This document shows positions 1 to 9,250 of a stretch of DNA of 64,000 nucleotides, in pieces. Numbering within the stretch: position 1 is the stretch's first letter; every line of letters starts with the position of its first letter. The stretch comes from Granulicella mallensis (lineage in GTDB: Bacteria > Acidobacteriota > Terriglobia > Terriglobales > Acidobacteriaceae), in contig NZ_JACHIO010000019.1 of the NCBI RefSeq assembly GCF_014203225.1, positions 62,001 through 126,000 on the forward strand. Reading direction: 5' to 3'. A program made the position numbers and the translations under genes. The notes beneath the pieces were generated by a model. It did not search any database. It was not told where the DNA came from and was given only the letters and a program-made list of their open reading frames with translations.

Positions 1-619
1 AGACGAGCACGCTGAGCAGGGCGGCGGTGAACCATCCCCAGACGGTGAGCGGAAGCCGCTGCCAACTCATACCCTCGCCGCGGAGTTTGACGATGGTTGT
101 CAGAGTGTTGATCGCGCCCAGGGTGGAGGCAAGGGAAAACAGCGCGATGGCAGCGAGCCACACGTCCATCCCCTCTCCCTGGCCGGGGCCGGCGAGCGCG
201 GTGGCCGAGAGCGGAGGGTAGGCCGTCCAGCCGGAGATGGGCGAGCCGCCGGGGACGAAGAACGCTGCCAGCAGTACCAGGAGAGCCAGGCCCGTAAGAC
301 CCATACTCGCGGCGTTGAGGCGGGGAAACGCCATGCGCCGCGCGCCGATCTGTGCAGGCAGGATGAGGTTGCCGAATCCTGATTGTGGCGCGACCGTGAG
401 CACAAAGAACAACATCAGCGTCCCGTGCATGGTGACCAGGGCCAGGTACTCTTCGGGCAGAATGAGGCCGTGCAGCGGCAGAGACCACGCAGGCCAGGTG
501 AGGTGCAGGCGCATCAGCAGCGAGAGTACGGTGCCGACGCAGGCTGCTGCCAGCGAGATCGCCACGTAGCCGAAGCCCACGGTGCGGTGGTGCGTCCAGC
601 GGCTGTGTTGGGCTGTCAT
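1..619 (-). CDS. coxA: Cytochrome c oxidase subunit I, N-terminal part (cut by window edge)
   Basis: Catalytic subunit of a haem-copper terminal oxidase in the cytoplasmic membrane; it reduces O2 with electrons from cytochrome c. Only the first 206 codons lie in the window, so the binuclear-centre residues are not visible. What can be read is a tryptophan-rich start, a first membrane helix, the segment LPEEYLALVTMHGTLMLFF and then FGNLILPAQIGARRMAFPR. The His in MHGT matches the haem a ligand position of COX1, and the second segment is typical of the family. The ATG at 619 overlaps the stop of coxB in an ATGA (616-619), so the two are translationally coupled in the usual coxB-coxA order. No separate shadow frame in this stretch is credible. 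Family assignment is confident; the subtype cannot be judged. Confidence 0.93.
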   Translation of the reverse strand, partial: MTAQHSRWTHHRTVGFGYVAISLAAACVGTVLSLLMRLHLTWPAWSLPLHGLILPEEYLALVTMHGTLMLFFVLTVAPQSGFGNLILPAQIGARRMAFPRLNAASMGLTGLALLVLLAAFFVPGGSPISGWTAYPPLSATALAGPGQGEGMDVWLAAIALFSLASTLGAINTLTTIVKLRGEGMSWQRLPLTVWGWFTAALLSVLV

Positions 620-1380
620 GGCTGGCCTCGCTTGCCGGCGGCGGCTTCGTGGGCCTGCAGCCAGGTGTCGAACGCTGCGGGGGGAAGTACGAGCATCGTG
701 GCCTGCATGCGATAGTGCCCGAGGCCGCACAGTTGTGTGCAGAGGATGGCGTAGCTGCCGGGCTGTGTGGGCGTGAAGTGGATGTGTGCCGTCTGGCCGG
801 GCACGGCGTTCTGTTTTAAGCGCATCTCGGGTACGGAGAAGCCGTGGATGACGTCCTGCGCATGCAGTGCAAGATCGACTTCGCGTCCGGCGGGCAGGAC
901 GAGCTGGCTGGTGACGAGGTCGTCCGCGCCGTGGCGGTCCGCCGGGTCGAGCCCGAGGGGATTGCCTTCGCCCGGAGCGACGAGCGTGGGTTTGGTTTCG
1001 CCGAAGGCAGCGTCTGCGCCCGGGTAGCGGAAGTACCAGGCGAACTGCATGCCCGTGACCTCTACCTGCATGGCTGTGAGGCTGGCGCCGGTGTAGCGCT
1101 GCGCTGCCCAGAGCTGCTGCGCGCGGGCCGCGAGGAATGCAAATAAAAGTGTGAGCGCGGCGAGGGGGAGGTACTCCAGCAGCAGCGTATGGACCGGGCG
1201 CGATGCGCGTCGCCGGAATGCCAGGCCGGCGAGCAGGATCAGATGTGCGAGCGCGAGTAGAGCGAGTGCGATCCAGAGGTTCAGCAGCAGATGGGTGTCG
1301 AGCGCGGGGCCGTGTGCGGAGGCGTCGACGGGCAGACGCCAGAAGCGTTGGCCGGTAGCGATCGCCTGCGCAGAGTGCAT
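616..1380 (-). CDS. coxB: Cytochrome c oxidase subunit II
   Basis: CuA-carrying subunit that takes electrons from cytochrome c and passes them to subunit I. The 254-residue protein has two predicted membrane helices (about residues 30-55 and 68-88) and a periplasmic cupredoxin domain. The CuA site is visible as a His in VIHGFSVPE near residue 175 and the cluster CTQLCGLGHYRM near residues 218-229 (two Cys, His, Met). There is no fused cytochrome c domain and no obvious lipobox. ATG start at 1380; the stop overlaps the coxA start by 4 bases. Upstream, on the 100 bases before pdxT ends, lies a repeat (1407-1490), so no clear promoter can be named. Gene order and motifs make this call firm. Confidence 0.94.
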   Translation of the reverse strand: MHSAQAIATGQRFWRLPVDASAHGPALDTHLLLNLWIALALLALAHLILLAGLAFRRRASRPVHTLLLEYLPLAALTLLFAFLAARAQQLWAAQRYTGASLTAMQVEVTGMQFAWYFRYPGADAAFGETKPTLVAPGEGNPLGLDPADRHGADDLVTSQLVLPAGREVDLALHAQDVIHGFSVPEMRLKQNAVPGQTAHIHFTPTQPGSYAILCTQLCGLGHYRMQATMLVLPPAAFDTWLQAHEAAAGKRGQP

Positions 1381-1406
1381 AGGTTGATTGTAGTGGTGCC
1401 GTTGGT

Positions 1407-1490
1407 TCGTAACTCGAAGCTTATGACTCGAAACTCGAGTCGGGGGAGTTCAGGTCGAGTTTCGAGTCTCGAGAGGCGAGTTACGAGTGG
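1407..1490. repeat. CTCG-rich imperfect inverted repeat, copy 1
   Basis: An imperfect palindrome built from units such as CGTAACTCG, ACTCGAAACTCG and their complements, lying between coxB and pdxT. The same vocabulary recurs as a perfect 26-bp palindrome at 18831-18889 and in degenerate form near 61092-61145. The pdxT stop codon (TAA at 1481-1483) lies inside the repeat, so the repeat supplies the last codons of pdxT. It may act as a transcriptional barrier between pdxT and coxB, but it lacks a U-tract. Confidence 0.7.
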
Positions 1491-2077
1491 GCTTGATGAA
1501 CCATGTCCAGGAAGAGTTGGTGGACGCGGGTGTCGGTGCTGAGTTCAGGATGGAAGGTTGCGGCGAGCAGAGAGTCTTTGCGGATGAGCGCGGGATCGTC
1601 GCCGCGGCGGGCGAGAATCTCGATGTCTTCGCCGACACGGCTGATGCGCGGGGCGCGGATGAAGACCATCTCCATGGGGCCGCCGGGAAGCGTGGTTTCG
1701 GTGCTCAGGATGGCCGAGTCGTTCTGCCGTCCGTAGGCGTTGCGTTCGACAGCGATGTCGAGCACGCCGAAGGAGCGCTGTGTCGGATTGGCGACGTCCT
1801 TCGCCAGCAGGATGCAGCCGGCGCAGGTGCCGAACGTGGGCTTCGTGTGAACGAACTCGTCGAGCGCGTCGTAAAAACCTGCGCGTTCGAGATGCTTGAG
1901 AAAGGTCGTCGACTCGCCACCGGGGATGACGAGTCCGTCGAGCCCTGCAAGCTGCTCCGGCCTGCGCACCAGGCGAACGGATGCGCCGAGCTCCGTGAGG
2001 CGCTCGGCGTGAATATCGTAGGCGCCTTGCAGGGCAAGGACACCGATGAGGGGAGCGCTCGACACGGTAGTTACCAA
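1481..2077 (-). CDS. pdxT: Pyridoxal 5'-phosphate synthase glutaminase subunit PdxT
   Basis: Class I glutamine amidotransferase that releases ammonia from glutamine for PdxS in the DXP-independent vitamin B6 pathway. Visible motifs are [16 protein letters not shown] at the N-terminus, [10 protein letters not shown], the nucleophile Cys in [11 protein letters not shown], and the catalytic His in FHPELSTD. Length (about 194-198 residues) is normal. The longest frame starts with TTG at 2077, overlapping the pdxS stop (2071-2073) by 7 bases. A GTG at 2065, giving a start just before the conserved GVLALQG, is an equally good choice. The C-terminus runs into a CTCG-rich repeat that provides the stop codon. 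Operon with pdxS upstream. Confidence 0.95.
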   Translation of the reverse strand: MVTTVSSAPLIGVLALQGAYDIHAERLTELGASVRLVRRPEQLAGLDGLVIPGGESTTFLKHLERAGFYDALDEFVHTKPTFGTCAGCILLAKDVANPTQRSFGVLDIAVERNAYGRQNDSAILSTETTLPGGPMEMVFIRAPRISRVGEDIEILARRGDDPALIRKDSLLAATFHPELSTDTRVHQLFLDMVHQAHS

Positions 2078-3081
2078 CCGCGCGTCTGCATCAGGTTCTT
2101 CTCTTCGATGGCAGCGGCGGCGAGGCCCTTCATGCTTCCGATGATGGCTTCCGAGGCTTCGGCGACGATCTTCGGATCGTTGAAGTGCAGCGTTGCGAGC
2201 ACGATGGCCTTGGCGCGTGAGACGGCTTCGGCGCGCTCTTCGGGGTTGCGGGGCTGACCGACTTCCTTGCTGGTGCAGAGGCCGACCTCCGCATCCTGCT
2301 TGGCCCAGAGCTCGACATCGAGCGGCTTGGCGCCATCCTTCATGAAGATGCCGGAGCCGACGAAGACCGTCTCTGCGCCGAGCTGCATCATGAGGGCCGC
2401 GTCGGCGGGGGTTGCGATGCCGCCGGCGGAAAAGTTGGGGACGGGCAGTTTGCCGGACTTCGCGACCATGCGGACCAGCTCATAGGGAGCGCCGTGGACC
2501 TTGGCGGCGTTGTAGAGCTCTTCGTCGCCGAGCACGGTGAGGGCCTTGATCTCGCGGACGATCTGGCGCATGTGCTGCACGGCGTGGACGACGTCTCCGG
2601 TGCCGGGCTCGCCCTTGGTGCGGATCATCGCAGCGCCTTCGGCGATGCGGCGCAGGGCTTCGCCGAGATTGCGTGCGCCGCAGACGAACGGCGTCGTGAA
2701 GGCGTGCTTGTCGATGTGGTAGACCTCATCGGCGGGGGTGAGGACCTCGCTCTCGTCGATGAAGTCGACACCGAGCGATTGCAGTACCTGGGCCTCGGCA
2801 AAGTGGCCGATGCGGGCCTTGGCCATGACCGGAATGGTCGCGACGGCCATGATGCCTTTGATGAGCTTGGGATTTGCCATGCGGGCGACGCCGCCTTCGG
2901 AGCGGATCATGGCGGGGACGCGCTCGAGCGCCATGACGGCGACCGCGCCGGCTTCTTCAGCGATGCGGGCCTGCTCGACGTTCATCACGTCCATGATGAC
3001 GCCGCCCTTGAGCATCTCGGCGAGACCTAATTTGAGCCGCAGCGACGGTGCTGCGCCAGTTCCATTGTTTTCCTGTGCCAT
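2071..3081 (-). CDS. pdxS: Pyridoxal 5'-phosphate synthase lyase subunit PdxS
   Basis: TIM-barrel synthase that assembles PLP from ribose 5-phosphate, glyceraldehyde 3-phosphate and the ammonia delivered by PdxT. The sequence shows [20 protein letters not shown] with the barrel's early catalytic Asp, [12 protein letters not shown], the Lys in [15 protein letters not shown], and [15 protein letters not shown]. The long frame opens at 3126, but the ATG at 3081 (MAQENNGTG) follows a GGGGAG Shine-Dalgarno sequence, so I chose it; this gives 336 residues. That is longer than many homologues because of an N-terminal extension of about 15-20 residues. First gene of the pdxS-pdxT pair. Confidence 0.96.
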   Translation of the reverse strand: MAQENNGTGAAPSLRLKLGLAEMLKGGVIMDVMNVEQARIAEEAGAVAVMALERVPAMIRSEGGVARMANPKLIKGIMAVATIPVMAKARIGHFAEAQVLQSLGVDFIDESEVLTPADEVYHIDKHAFTTPFVCGARNLGEALRRIAEGAAMIRTKGEPGTGDVVHAVQHMRQIVREIKALTVLGDEELYNAAKVHGAPYELVRMVAKSGKLPVPNFSAGGIATPADAALMMQLGAETVFVGSGIFMKDGAKPLDVELWAKQDAEVGLCTSKEVGQPRNPEERAEAVSRAKAIVLATLHFNDPKIVAEASEAIIGSMKGLAAAAIEEKNLMQTRGW

Positions 3082-3170
3082 AGCAAACTCCCCCTGCAGC
3101 AGCGATGAGATGACCATCCTGCCCAAAGGGTAAGTTTATCAGTTTGTGATGGGCTATGTGATTGCGGGCA

Positions 3171-3298
3171 GAAAGGGCGGGATTGGAGTCCTGAGGTGGT
3201 CGAAGGGCTCTCCGGATCAGCGGGCATTCCCTCCGTGGCTAAAGCCACATGGCGGAGAGCGGTGATGCGGCGGGACTAAAAGTCCCGCCCTTTCAAAA
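3171..3298. repeat. Intergenic palindrome cluster between M16 gene and pdxS
   Basis: GAAAGGGCGGGA (3171-3182) is the exact reverse complement of 3283-3294, about 100 bp away. Inside lie two short palindromes with A-rich loops: GTGGCT-AA-AGCCAC (3236-3249) and GCGGGACT-AAA-AGTCCCGC (3270-3288), followed by CCTTTCAAAAC. A structurally similar block stands at 59336-59470. No gene was found in 3082-3345. Confidence 0.65.
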
Positions 3299-3345
3299 CA
3301 CCAATCGTGCCCTTTTACAACAGTGATTCGGCCCTTCAGAGCGGG

Positions 3346-4797
3346 TTATTGCTCCTTCGGGGCTCCGGGGATGTTGATGTCGAGCGTGGTCACCTTCCCG
3401 AGCCCGTCGAGCGGCGGCTGAATCTCGCTGGAGTTGCCCACTACAACAATGGCGAGCTTCTCCGGCTGAACATACTTCTGTGCGACGCGGGACACATCCG
3501 CTGAGGTTACGCGTTCAATCCCGGCACGATAGCGCTCCAGAAAGTCCGCGGGGTAGCCGTAGACGGCGAGCGTGACCTGCTCACTCAGCACCTTTTCGGG
3601 GGTGTCGTAGTGGAAGATGAAGGAGTTCAACAGATCGCTCTTGGCGCTGCGGAGTTCGTCCTCGGTGGGAGGATCGGTGCGCAGGCGGCGGACTTCGTCG
3701 AGCGTGGCTTTGGTAGCGGCCACGGTGCTGGAGCTCTTGGTGCCCAAGCCTACCGCGAAGAGTCCGGGGTGGTCATAGGCCGCGCCGAAGTTGCCGCCGA
3801 CGTCGTAGGCCAATCCGAGCTTTGTGCGGACGTTCTGCACGACCCGCGAGCCGAAGCCGCCGGAGAAGACCTCGTTCATCACGCTGAGCGCATAGTAGTC
3901 GGGGTTGTCTTCCTGCGTGCCCAGTCCAACCATGTAGACATTGGATTGATCGACGTCGGCCTTGTTGGCGAAGTAAACGCCGGCTGGGGGCTCGGTGAAC
4001 TCCACCTTGGCTGACTTGAGCTGGGTGCCACGCGGGAGGGGAGAGAAGGCTGCGCGCAGCTTCGCTTCCATGGCCTTGGCGTCGAAGTCTCCGATGACAC
4101 CAACGATCAGGTTGCTGCCTATAAATGTCTTTTCGTGCCAGGTGCGAAGGTCTTCGAGGGTGACGGCAGAGACCGTGGCGAGCTCTTCGGAGCGGCCGTA
4201 GGGATTGGTCTTGCCATAGGCGATCTCGACGGCTTCGCGCTGGGCGATGCCGCTGGCGTCGTCGTTGCGCCGGAGGATGCCGCTGGCGAGGCTCTGCTTG
4301 GCGAGGTCCAACTTCTGCTGCTGGAAGGCGGGATGCTGGAGCAAATCCATGGCCACGCCGAAGACGCTGTCGAAGTCCTTCGCGAAGCTCGACCAGCTCA
4401 GGGACGTGGAGGCCTGGCCTCCGCCGGTCTCGACGGTTGCGGCCTTCGCGGCGAGCTGATCGTCCAGGGCGTCGCCGCTTGCGGTAGCGGTTCCGCTGGT
4501 GCGCCAGGCTTCTCCGTAGAGAGATACGAGTCCGACCTTGTCGGCTGGTTCGTCGCGACTGCCGCCACGTATGCGGATGAAGCCGTTCACGAACGGAAGC
4601 TCATGATCTTCTTCGAGGAAGAGTTGAACGCCGTTGGGTAGCTCCACCCTGATCGGCTGGACGGGTTTGAACTCATGCAGCGAAGGGATCGGGATGGCTT
4701 TCCAGGGCTCTTGAGGGGCTGGGGTCTGAGCGAAGGCGGTTGTGGAGAGGCCCGCAACGAGAGCAAGGGTAAGAAGGCGCGGAGTGAAGTTGGTCAT
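3346..4797 (-). CDS. M16-family peptidase-like protein, inactive partner (exported)
   Basis: A 483-residue member of the M16 (pitrilysin/insulinase, mitochondrial processing peptidase-like) family with an N-terminal signal peptide (residues 1-23, ending ...STTAFAQ). The usual zinc motif HxxEH should fall around LVSLYGEAWRTSGT (residues 92-105) but is missing, so this subunit is probably catalytically dead. Such subunits typically pair with an active one, as in bacterial M16A/M16B pairs. The C-terminal M16 domain is seen around ALSVMNEVFSGGFGSRVVQNVR. The start overlaps the stop of the upstream active partner in ATGA (4794-4797), which argues for stoichiometric production. Location is probably periplasmic or outer-membrane associated. 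Substrate unknown. Confidence 0.9.
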   Translation of the reverse strand: MTNFTPRLLTLALVAGLSTTAFAQTPAPQEPWKAIPIPSLHEFKPVQPIRVELPNGVQLFLEEDHELPFVNGFIRIRGGSRDEPADKVGLVSLYGEAWRTSGTATASGDALDDQLAAKAATVETGGGQASTSLSWSSFAKDFDSVFGVAMDLLQHPAFQQQKLDLAKQSLASGILRRNDDASGIAQREAVEIAYGKTNPYGRSEELATVSAVTLEDLRTWHEKTFIGSNLIVGVIGDFDAKAMEAKLRAAFSPLPRGTQLKSAKVEFTEPPAGVYFANKADVDQSNVYMVGLGTQEDNPDYYALSVMNEVFSGGFGSRVVQNVRTKLGLAYDVGGNFGAAYDHPGLFAVGLGTKSSSTVAATKATLDEVRRLRTDPPTEDELRSAKSDLLNSFIFHYDTPEKVLSEQVTLAVYGYPADFLERYRAGIERVTSADVSRVAQKYVQPEKLAIVVVGNSSEIQPPLDGLGKVTTLDINIPGAPKEQ

Positions 4798-6380
4798 TTC
4801 GCACCTCCATTGCCGGCCGCGACGGGCGTTGCGGTCGGCGCCTGGAAGTCGATGCGTGCGCTGGTGCGGTTGCTCTCGACGAACGTCTTGTTTGCGACGC
4901 GGCGGATGTCGGCCTTGGTGACGGCGTCGATCTTCGCAAGCTCCTGGAACATCACGCGCCAGTCTCCGAAGCTCGTCTGGTATTGGGCAAGCTGCGAAGC
5001 GAGGCCGGCGTTGTCGCCGAGGCCGCGCAGCAGGTCGGCGCGTGCGCGTGTCTTGAAGCGTTCGAGTTCGGCATCGCTGACATCGGTGGTCTTCAAAGTG
5101 TCGAGTTCCTTATGGATCGCCGTGCGCAGCTCATCCGAGGTGTGGCCGCGCTGGGGAAGGGCATAGAAAGCGAACAGGCCGGGAAACTTGTTGCCGGGGA
5201 AGCCGCTGAAGCCCTCTGCGACCAGCGCAATCTTCTGGTCGCGAACCAGACTGCGATAGAGGCGCGAGGTGCGGCCGTTGGAGAAGATGTCGGTGATGGC
5301 GTCGTAGACCGAGTCGTCGGGATCGCGGTAGTCCGGCTTGTGGTAGCCCTCGAGATAGATGGGCTGCGTGGCCTCGCGCAGAACCACGGTGCGCTCGGCG
5401 TGTTGCGGCGGCTCGATGGTGGTCAGCGGCTCAGGCTTGGGGCCAGCGGGGATGCGGCCAAAGTAACGCTCCAGCATGGGCAGCGCGGTCCTGGTGTCGA
5501 AGTCGCCGACTACGGCTACTACGATGTTCGCCGGAACGTAGTACTTGCTGTGAAACGCAGCGGCTTCGGTTGCGGTGACCTGGGTGATGTCGCTCTCCCA
5601 GCCGACGCCTGGGCGGCCGTAGGGATGTGCCATGTAGGCTGCGGCGAGGAACTCCTCGATGAGCCGGCCTTGTGACGAGGAGTCGATGCGCATGCGGCGC
5701 TCTTCGTTGACGACGTCGCGTTCCTTGTAGAACTCGCGCGCTACCGGCCAGCCGATACGGCCGGACTCCAGGTAGGCCCAGAGCTCGAGACGGTTGGAGG
5801 GCATGCTCCAGAAGTATTGCGTGGAGTCTTCAGCGGTTGAGGCGTTCAGGCCGACGGCGCCGTTCTCTTCGGCGATCTCTGAGAACTGATTAGGAATGAC
5901 GTAGGTTTGCGCGGTCTTTACCGCGTCTTCAAAGGCCTGGTGCAGGCTTGAGAGACGCGCTTTATCCTGGCCTACAGGCTTGCGGAATTCGGTGTCGTAG
6001 GCGGCATAGGCTTGCTCCACCTTGTCGAGCGCGGCCTTTTCGGCGGGATAGTCGGTGGTGCCGACCTCCGTGGTGCCTTTGAAGGCGATGTGCTCGAACA
6101 TGTGCGCGAGACCGCTCTGTCCGCCGGGATCGTCGGCGGAGCCGGCATCGACCAGCGTGTAGAAGCTGAAGACGGGGGCTTCGTGGCGCTCGCTTAGGAC
6201 GAGAGTCAGGCCGTTGGGAAGCACCTTGACCGTGGTGTGGCTCTCCATCTGCTGCTCGTACTTGTCCTGTGCCTTGAGGCCTGGAAGGAACAGCAGGGTC
6301 ACTGCGGCGAGAGTTGCTGTGCGTAAGACCTTGCTGCGCCATGGCTGGAGCTCGTGCGGGCGGAGTGCAGACGTAACCAT
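4794..6380 (-). CDS. M16-family zinc metallopeptidase, active partner (exported)
   Basis: A 528-residue M16 peptidase. The zinc-binding and catalytic motif HxxEH is intact in SGLAHMFEHIAFKGT (about residues 87-101), and the distal Glu is likely in NEERRMRIDSS. An N-terminal hydrophobic stretch (residues 20-37, TATLAAVTLLFLPGLKAQ) looks like a signal peptide preceded by a basic region. The ATG at 6380 has GAGGAAGAGG just upstream, which supports this start. Stop-start overlap with the inactive M16 gene downstream makes a two-gene operon. The likely role is degradation of peptides in the periplasm as a heterodimer; the substrate cannot be told from sequence. Confidence 0.93.
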   Translation of the reverse strand: MVTSALRPHELQPWRSKVLRTATLAAVTLLFLPGLKAQDKYEQQMESHTTVKVLPNGLTLVLSERHEAPVFSFYTLVDAGSADDPGGQSGLAHMFEHIAFKGTTEVGTTDYPAEKAALDKVEQAYAAYDTEFRKPVGQDKARLSSLHQAFEDAVKTAQTYVIPNQFSEIAEENGAVGLNASTAEDSTQYFWSMPSNRLELWAYLESGRIGWPVAREFYKERDVVNEERRMRIDSSSQGRLIEEFLAAAYMAHPYGRPGVGWESDITQVTATEAAAFHSKYYVPANIVVAVVGDFDTRTALPMLERYFGRIPAGPKPEPLTTIEPPQHAERTVVLREATQPIYLEGYHKPDYRDPDDSVYDAITDIFSNGRTSRLYRSLVRDQKIALVAEGFSGFPGNKFPGLFAFYALPQRGHTSDELRTAIHKELDTLKTTDVSDAELERFKTRARADLLRGLGDNAGLASQLAQYQTSFGDWRVMFQELAKIDAVTKADIRRVANKTFVESNRTSARIDFQAPTATPVAAGNGGAK

Positions 6381-6686
6381 CGAACCTCTTCCTCGAGATA
6401 GAACGCTTTGTGCATTCCGTTATCGGCGATTCTATTCATATGTCGGGGGATACACCAGTTTGATAGGCCGAAGAGTCTGGGGTCTTTGGGCTGTTGGGGC
6501 AATTGTGCCTGAAATAGAGAAGAGCGGTCGTTTGCTACCGCAAACGATACCCCCGACGCAGAGCGCGCTTCGAAGATTTGTGGGATTCGCTTGGCGTCTA
6601 TACCCCACCCTGCCGCGCAAAGAACGCGCGTCGAGGATGGGGCACCCAGGTTGGTGGTTACATCTAAGAGAGCTACAACAGCTATC
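6381..6686. other. Gene-poor intergenic region with dispersed repeat (6602-6647)
   Basis: No credible gene in 306 bp between the M16 operon and the ppk stop. It contains a 46-bp element at 6602-6647, starting ACCCCACCCTGCC and ending CGAGGATGGGGCACCC. The ends are nearly complementary, so it can fold. An element with the same ends and a different middle sits inside the lysS coding sequence at 20101-20148. Confidence 0.7.
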
Positions 6687-8933
6687 TCAGGAGCGTGCTT
6701 TTTTCGGAGACGCTTCGGTTGCGGCAGGTAGAGCTGTGGGCAGATCGGAGGGCTCCTGCCGGTTCTCGCCGGAGTCCGAGGCTGTTGCGTGTTCCATGAA
6801 CCAGTCCTGCGCGCTGATGCGTTTGCCGCTGCCGGTTGCGCGGATGTAGGTTCCATCGGGCTGCATCAGGCGTGCCTTTACGTCATCCTTCAGGTAGGTT
6901 TCGAGGATCTCCTTGCGGAGTCTGTGCTTGCCGTTTTCATCGACGATGGGGAAGACGACCTCGCAACGCTCGTAGAGGTTACGCGGCATCCAGTCGGCGC
7001 TGCCGGCGTAGACCTCTTCGTGGCCTCCGTTGGCGAACCAGAAGATGCGGCTGTGCTCCAGGAAGCGGCCGATGATGGAGCGCACGCGAATCCGCTCGCT
7101 CAGGCCGGGAACACCGGGACGCAGAGCACACATGCCGCGCACGATCAGGTCGATTTCAACCCCGGCCTGCGACGCCGAGTAGAGAGCTTCGATCGTCTTG
7201 GTGTCGAGCAGGGCATTCATCTTGGCGATGATGTGCGCCTTGTGTCCCTTGCGCGCATGGGCCTCTTCACGGGCGATCAAGGCGAGCATGTCGTCGGCCA
7301 GCGTAACGGGAGCGACGAGCAGCGGGCGGTAGGTCTCGTGGCTGGCTTCCCAGTTGGCGGTCAGGTAACGGAAGACGCGCTGCATGGCTTCGGTCAGTTC
7401 GGGCCGCGCTGTCAGCAGGCTGATGTCGGTGTAGAAGCGTGCCGTCACGGGGTTGTAGTTGCCGGTACCCAGGTGCGCGTAGCTACGTACGACGCCATCG
7501 GGATCGCGCCGCCACAGCAAGGCCAGCTTGCAGTGCGTCTTGAGACCGTAGATACCGTGGAAGACCTGCACGCCGGCATCTTCGAGCTCGCGCGCCCAAC
7601 GAATGTTGGAGGCTTCGTCAAAGCGGGCCATCAGCTCGACGACCACTGTTACGTCCTTGCTCTGCGCGGCTTCGGTGAGCGCGCGGAACATCGAGGAGTC
7701 GGCGCTGGTGCGATAGAGCGTCTGCTTCATCGAGATGACGCGCGGATCGTTGGTGCCTGCCGCGATGAACGCCTCGACGGTGTTGTAGCTGTCGTAGGGG
7801 TGATGCAGCAGGATGTCGCGCTTGCGCAGTTCGTCGAAGACGTCCCTGGCTTTGGGGCCGAGCTGGAGACGCCGTCCGTGGAACTCGGGGAACTTGAAGT
7901 CGGAGGTCTTGATCTCTTTGTAGAGATTCATCAGGCGGTTGATGTTGACGGGAGCCTGGGTGCGGAAGACCTGCCACTCTTCCAGCTCGAAGTTGATGCG
8001 CAGCCGCTCGGCGATTACATCCGCGGCGGTGGCGTCGATCTCCATGCGCACGACGTCGCCTTTGCGACGATTGTGAAGTTCGGCGGCGACGCTCTCGAGC
8101 ACCGACCGGGCTTCTTCTTCCTGCATGTAGAGGTTGCTGTTGCGCGTGACGCGGAACGCTGCCCGCCCCAGGACCTCGTAGCCGCGGAACATGCGCTCGG
8201 AGTGTGCTTCGATCAGTTCATCGAGCAGCAGGTAGTTGCGCTGGCCGTCTCGTTCCGGCAGTACCACCAGGTCGGGCAGGGAGCGGGGAATGGTGATGAC
8301 GCCGAGGACCTTGGGGCTGCGAACTCCGGCGCGGTTCTTGCGCTTGTGACGCAGCAGCAGCGCGAGGCAGAGCGCCTTATTGAGCACGCGCGGGAAGGGA
8401 TGCGAGGGGTCCAGCGTAACGGGAGTAAGCAGGGGATCGACCTGATCGTGGAAGAAGCGCGCGGCGAAGAGGCGGTCCTCTTCGGTCATGTCCTTCCATT
8501 TCACGAGGTGAATATTGGCGGCTTCAAGCGCGGGGGCCAGGCGCTCGGTCCAGCACTGGTCCTGGTCGGCGGCGAAGCGGTGCAGCCAGTCGCGCAGACG
8601 GTCCATGCGCGCGTCCGAGGTGAGGCCGCCTTCGTCCGGCTTCTGGGGGAGGCCGAGGTCTTCTTCCATCTGCTGCAGGATGCCGGCAACACGGATCTCG
8701 AGGAACTCGTCCAGATTGCTGGCAGTGATGGCGAGAAACTTCAGGCGCTCCAGCAGCGGATTGGTGGCGTCGTCGGCCTCTTCCAGTACGCGGCGGTTGA
8801 ACAGCAGCCAGCTCTCATCGCGGTTGATGTAGCGGCTGGGCGTCTTTGAAACATCGGCGGCTGGTGAAATCGGTTGTTCCACTGACTTCCTCACGCTTAC
8901 TTGTTTTTTGGCGACTTTTCTCTGCTGGGCCAT
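6687..8933 (-). CDS. ppk1: Polyphosphate kinase 1
   Basis: Catalyses reversible transfer of the ATP gamma-phosphate to long-chain polyphosphate. The N-terminal domain begins with INRDESWLLFNRRVLEEA. The head domain follows. The phospholipase-D-like catalytic domains carry the autophosphorylated His region in GLKTHCKLALLWRRD, then AHLGTGNYNP. The second His region appears in IIGRFLEHSRIFWFANGG, with EVYAGSADWMPRNLYERCEV after it. The frame opens at 8969, but the ATG at 8933 (MAQQRKVAKKQ) is the more natural start, giving 748 residues. A basic N-terminal tail and a C-terminal tail of about 30 low-complexity residues extend the core. Monocistronic by position, with over 300 bp on each side. Confidence 0.96.
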   Translation of the reverse strand: MAQQRKVAKKQVSVRKSVEQPISPAADVSKTPSRYINRDESWLLFNRRVLEEADDATNPLLERLKFLAITASNLDEFLEIRVAGILQQMEEDLGLPQKPDEGGLTSDARMDRLRDWLHRFAADQDQCWTERLAPALEAANIHLVKWKDMTEEDRLFAARFFHDQVDPLLTPVTLDPSHPFPRVLNKALCLALLLRHKRKNRAGVRSPKVLGVITIPRSLPDLVVLPERDGQRNYLLLDELIEAHSERMFRGYEVLGRAAFRVTRNSNLYMQEEEARSVLESVAAELHNRRKGDVVRMEIDATAADVIAERLRINFELEEWQVFRTQAPVNINRLMNLYKEIKTSDFKFPEFHGRRLQLGPKARDVFDELRKRDILLHHPYDSYNTVEAFIAAGTNDPRVISMKQTLYRTSADSSMFRALTEAAQSKDVTVVVELMARFDEASNIRWARELEDAGVQVFHGIYGLKTHCKLALLWRRDPDGVVRSYAHLGTGNYNPVTARFYTDISLLTARPELTEAMQRVFRYLTANWEASHETYRPLLVAPVTLADDMLALIAREEAHARKGHKAHIIAKMNALLDTKTIEALYSASQAGVEIDLIVRGMCALRPGVPGLSERIRVRSIIGRFLEHSRIFWFANGGHEEVYAGSADWMPRNLYERCEVVFPIVDENGKHRLRKEILETYLKDDVKARLMQPDGTYIRATGSGKRISAQDWFMEHATASDSGENRQEPSDLPTALPAATEASPKKARS

Positions 8934-9250
8934 GTGTTGGATCAGGGTAGCGCACTCCAGTGATGGCAAATGTTAATAGTGGTTTGCAGTTGGGGAAACG
9001 AGCGGGCATGAATTTGCCAGATGAAGCCCGGATTGAGAGGCGATGCTGGTAAAGCCGCGTCTTCGGCGCTGTATTTTCGCTTGTTTATGCTGTATTGCCG
9101 CCTTTCCTATCCCTGCATGCCCTGGCTAATGCTTGCAGGCTCGCGTGGTGAAGCGCCAATCCACAAGACGAGAAGCGACACTTGCAGGTATCTTGGAGAC
9201 CAAGGGAACATTAAGTTCCGGGTTACCGCATCTTTCAAGGAGAAATCTCA
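8934..9250. other. Divergent intergenic region, ppk1 / His-rich protein gene
   Basis: About 317 bp without a gene; it must hold the promoters of ppk1 (minus) and of the 9251 gene (plus). I see a short inverted repeat GGAAC-ATTAA-GTTCC at 9205-9219 and a clear AAGGAG Shine-Dalgarno at 9236-9241. I could not place a convincing -35/-10 pair. Confidence 0.45.

Noticed and set aside
6789-8849. 686-codon open frame on the plus strand opposite ppk1
   Set aside because: It mirrors ppk1 in a GC-rich antisense frame. The translation is low in structure and full of Ala/Gly/Val/Asp runs, with no known motif; ppk1 on the other strand has all its motifs.
9205-9233. ECF-sigma promoter (GGAAC ... CGCATC) before the His-rich protein gene
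   Set aside because: The spacing (18 bp) and the -10 are poor, and the predicted start would fall on the ribosome-binding site.
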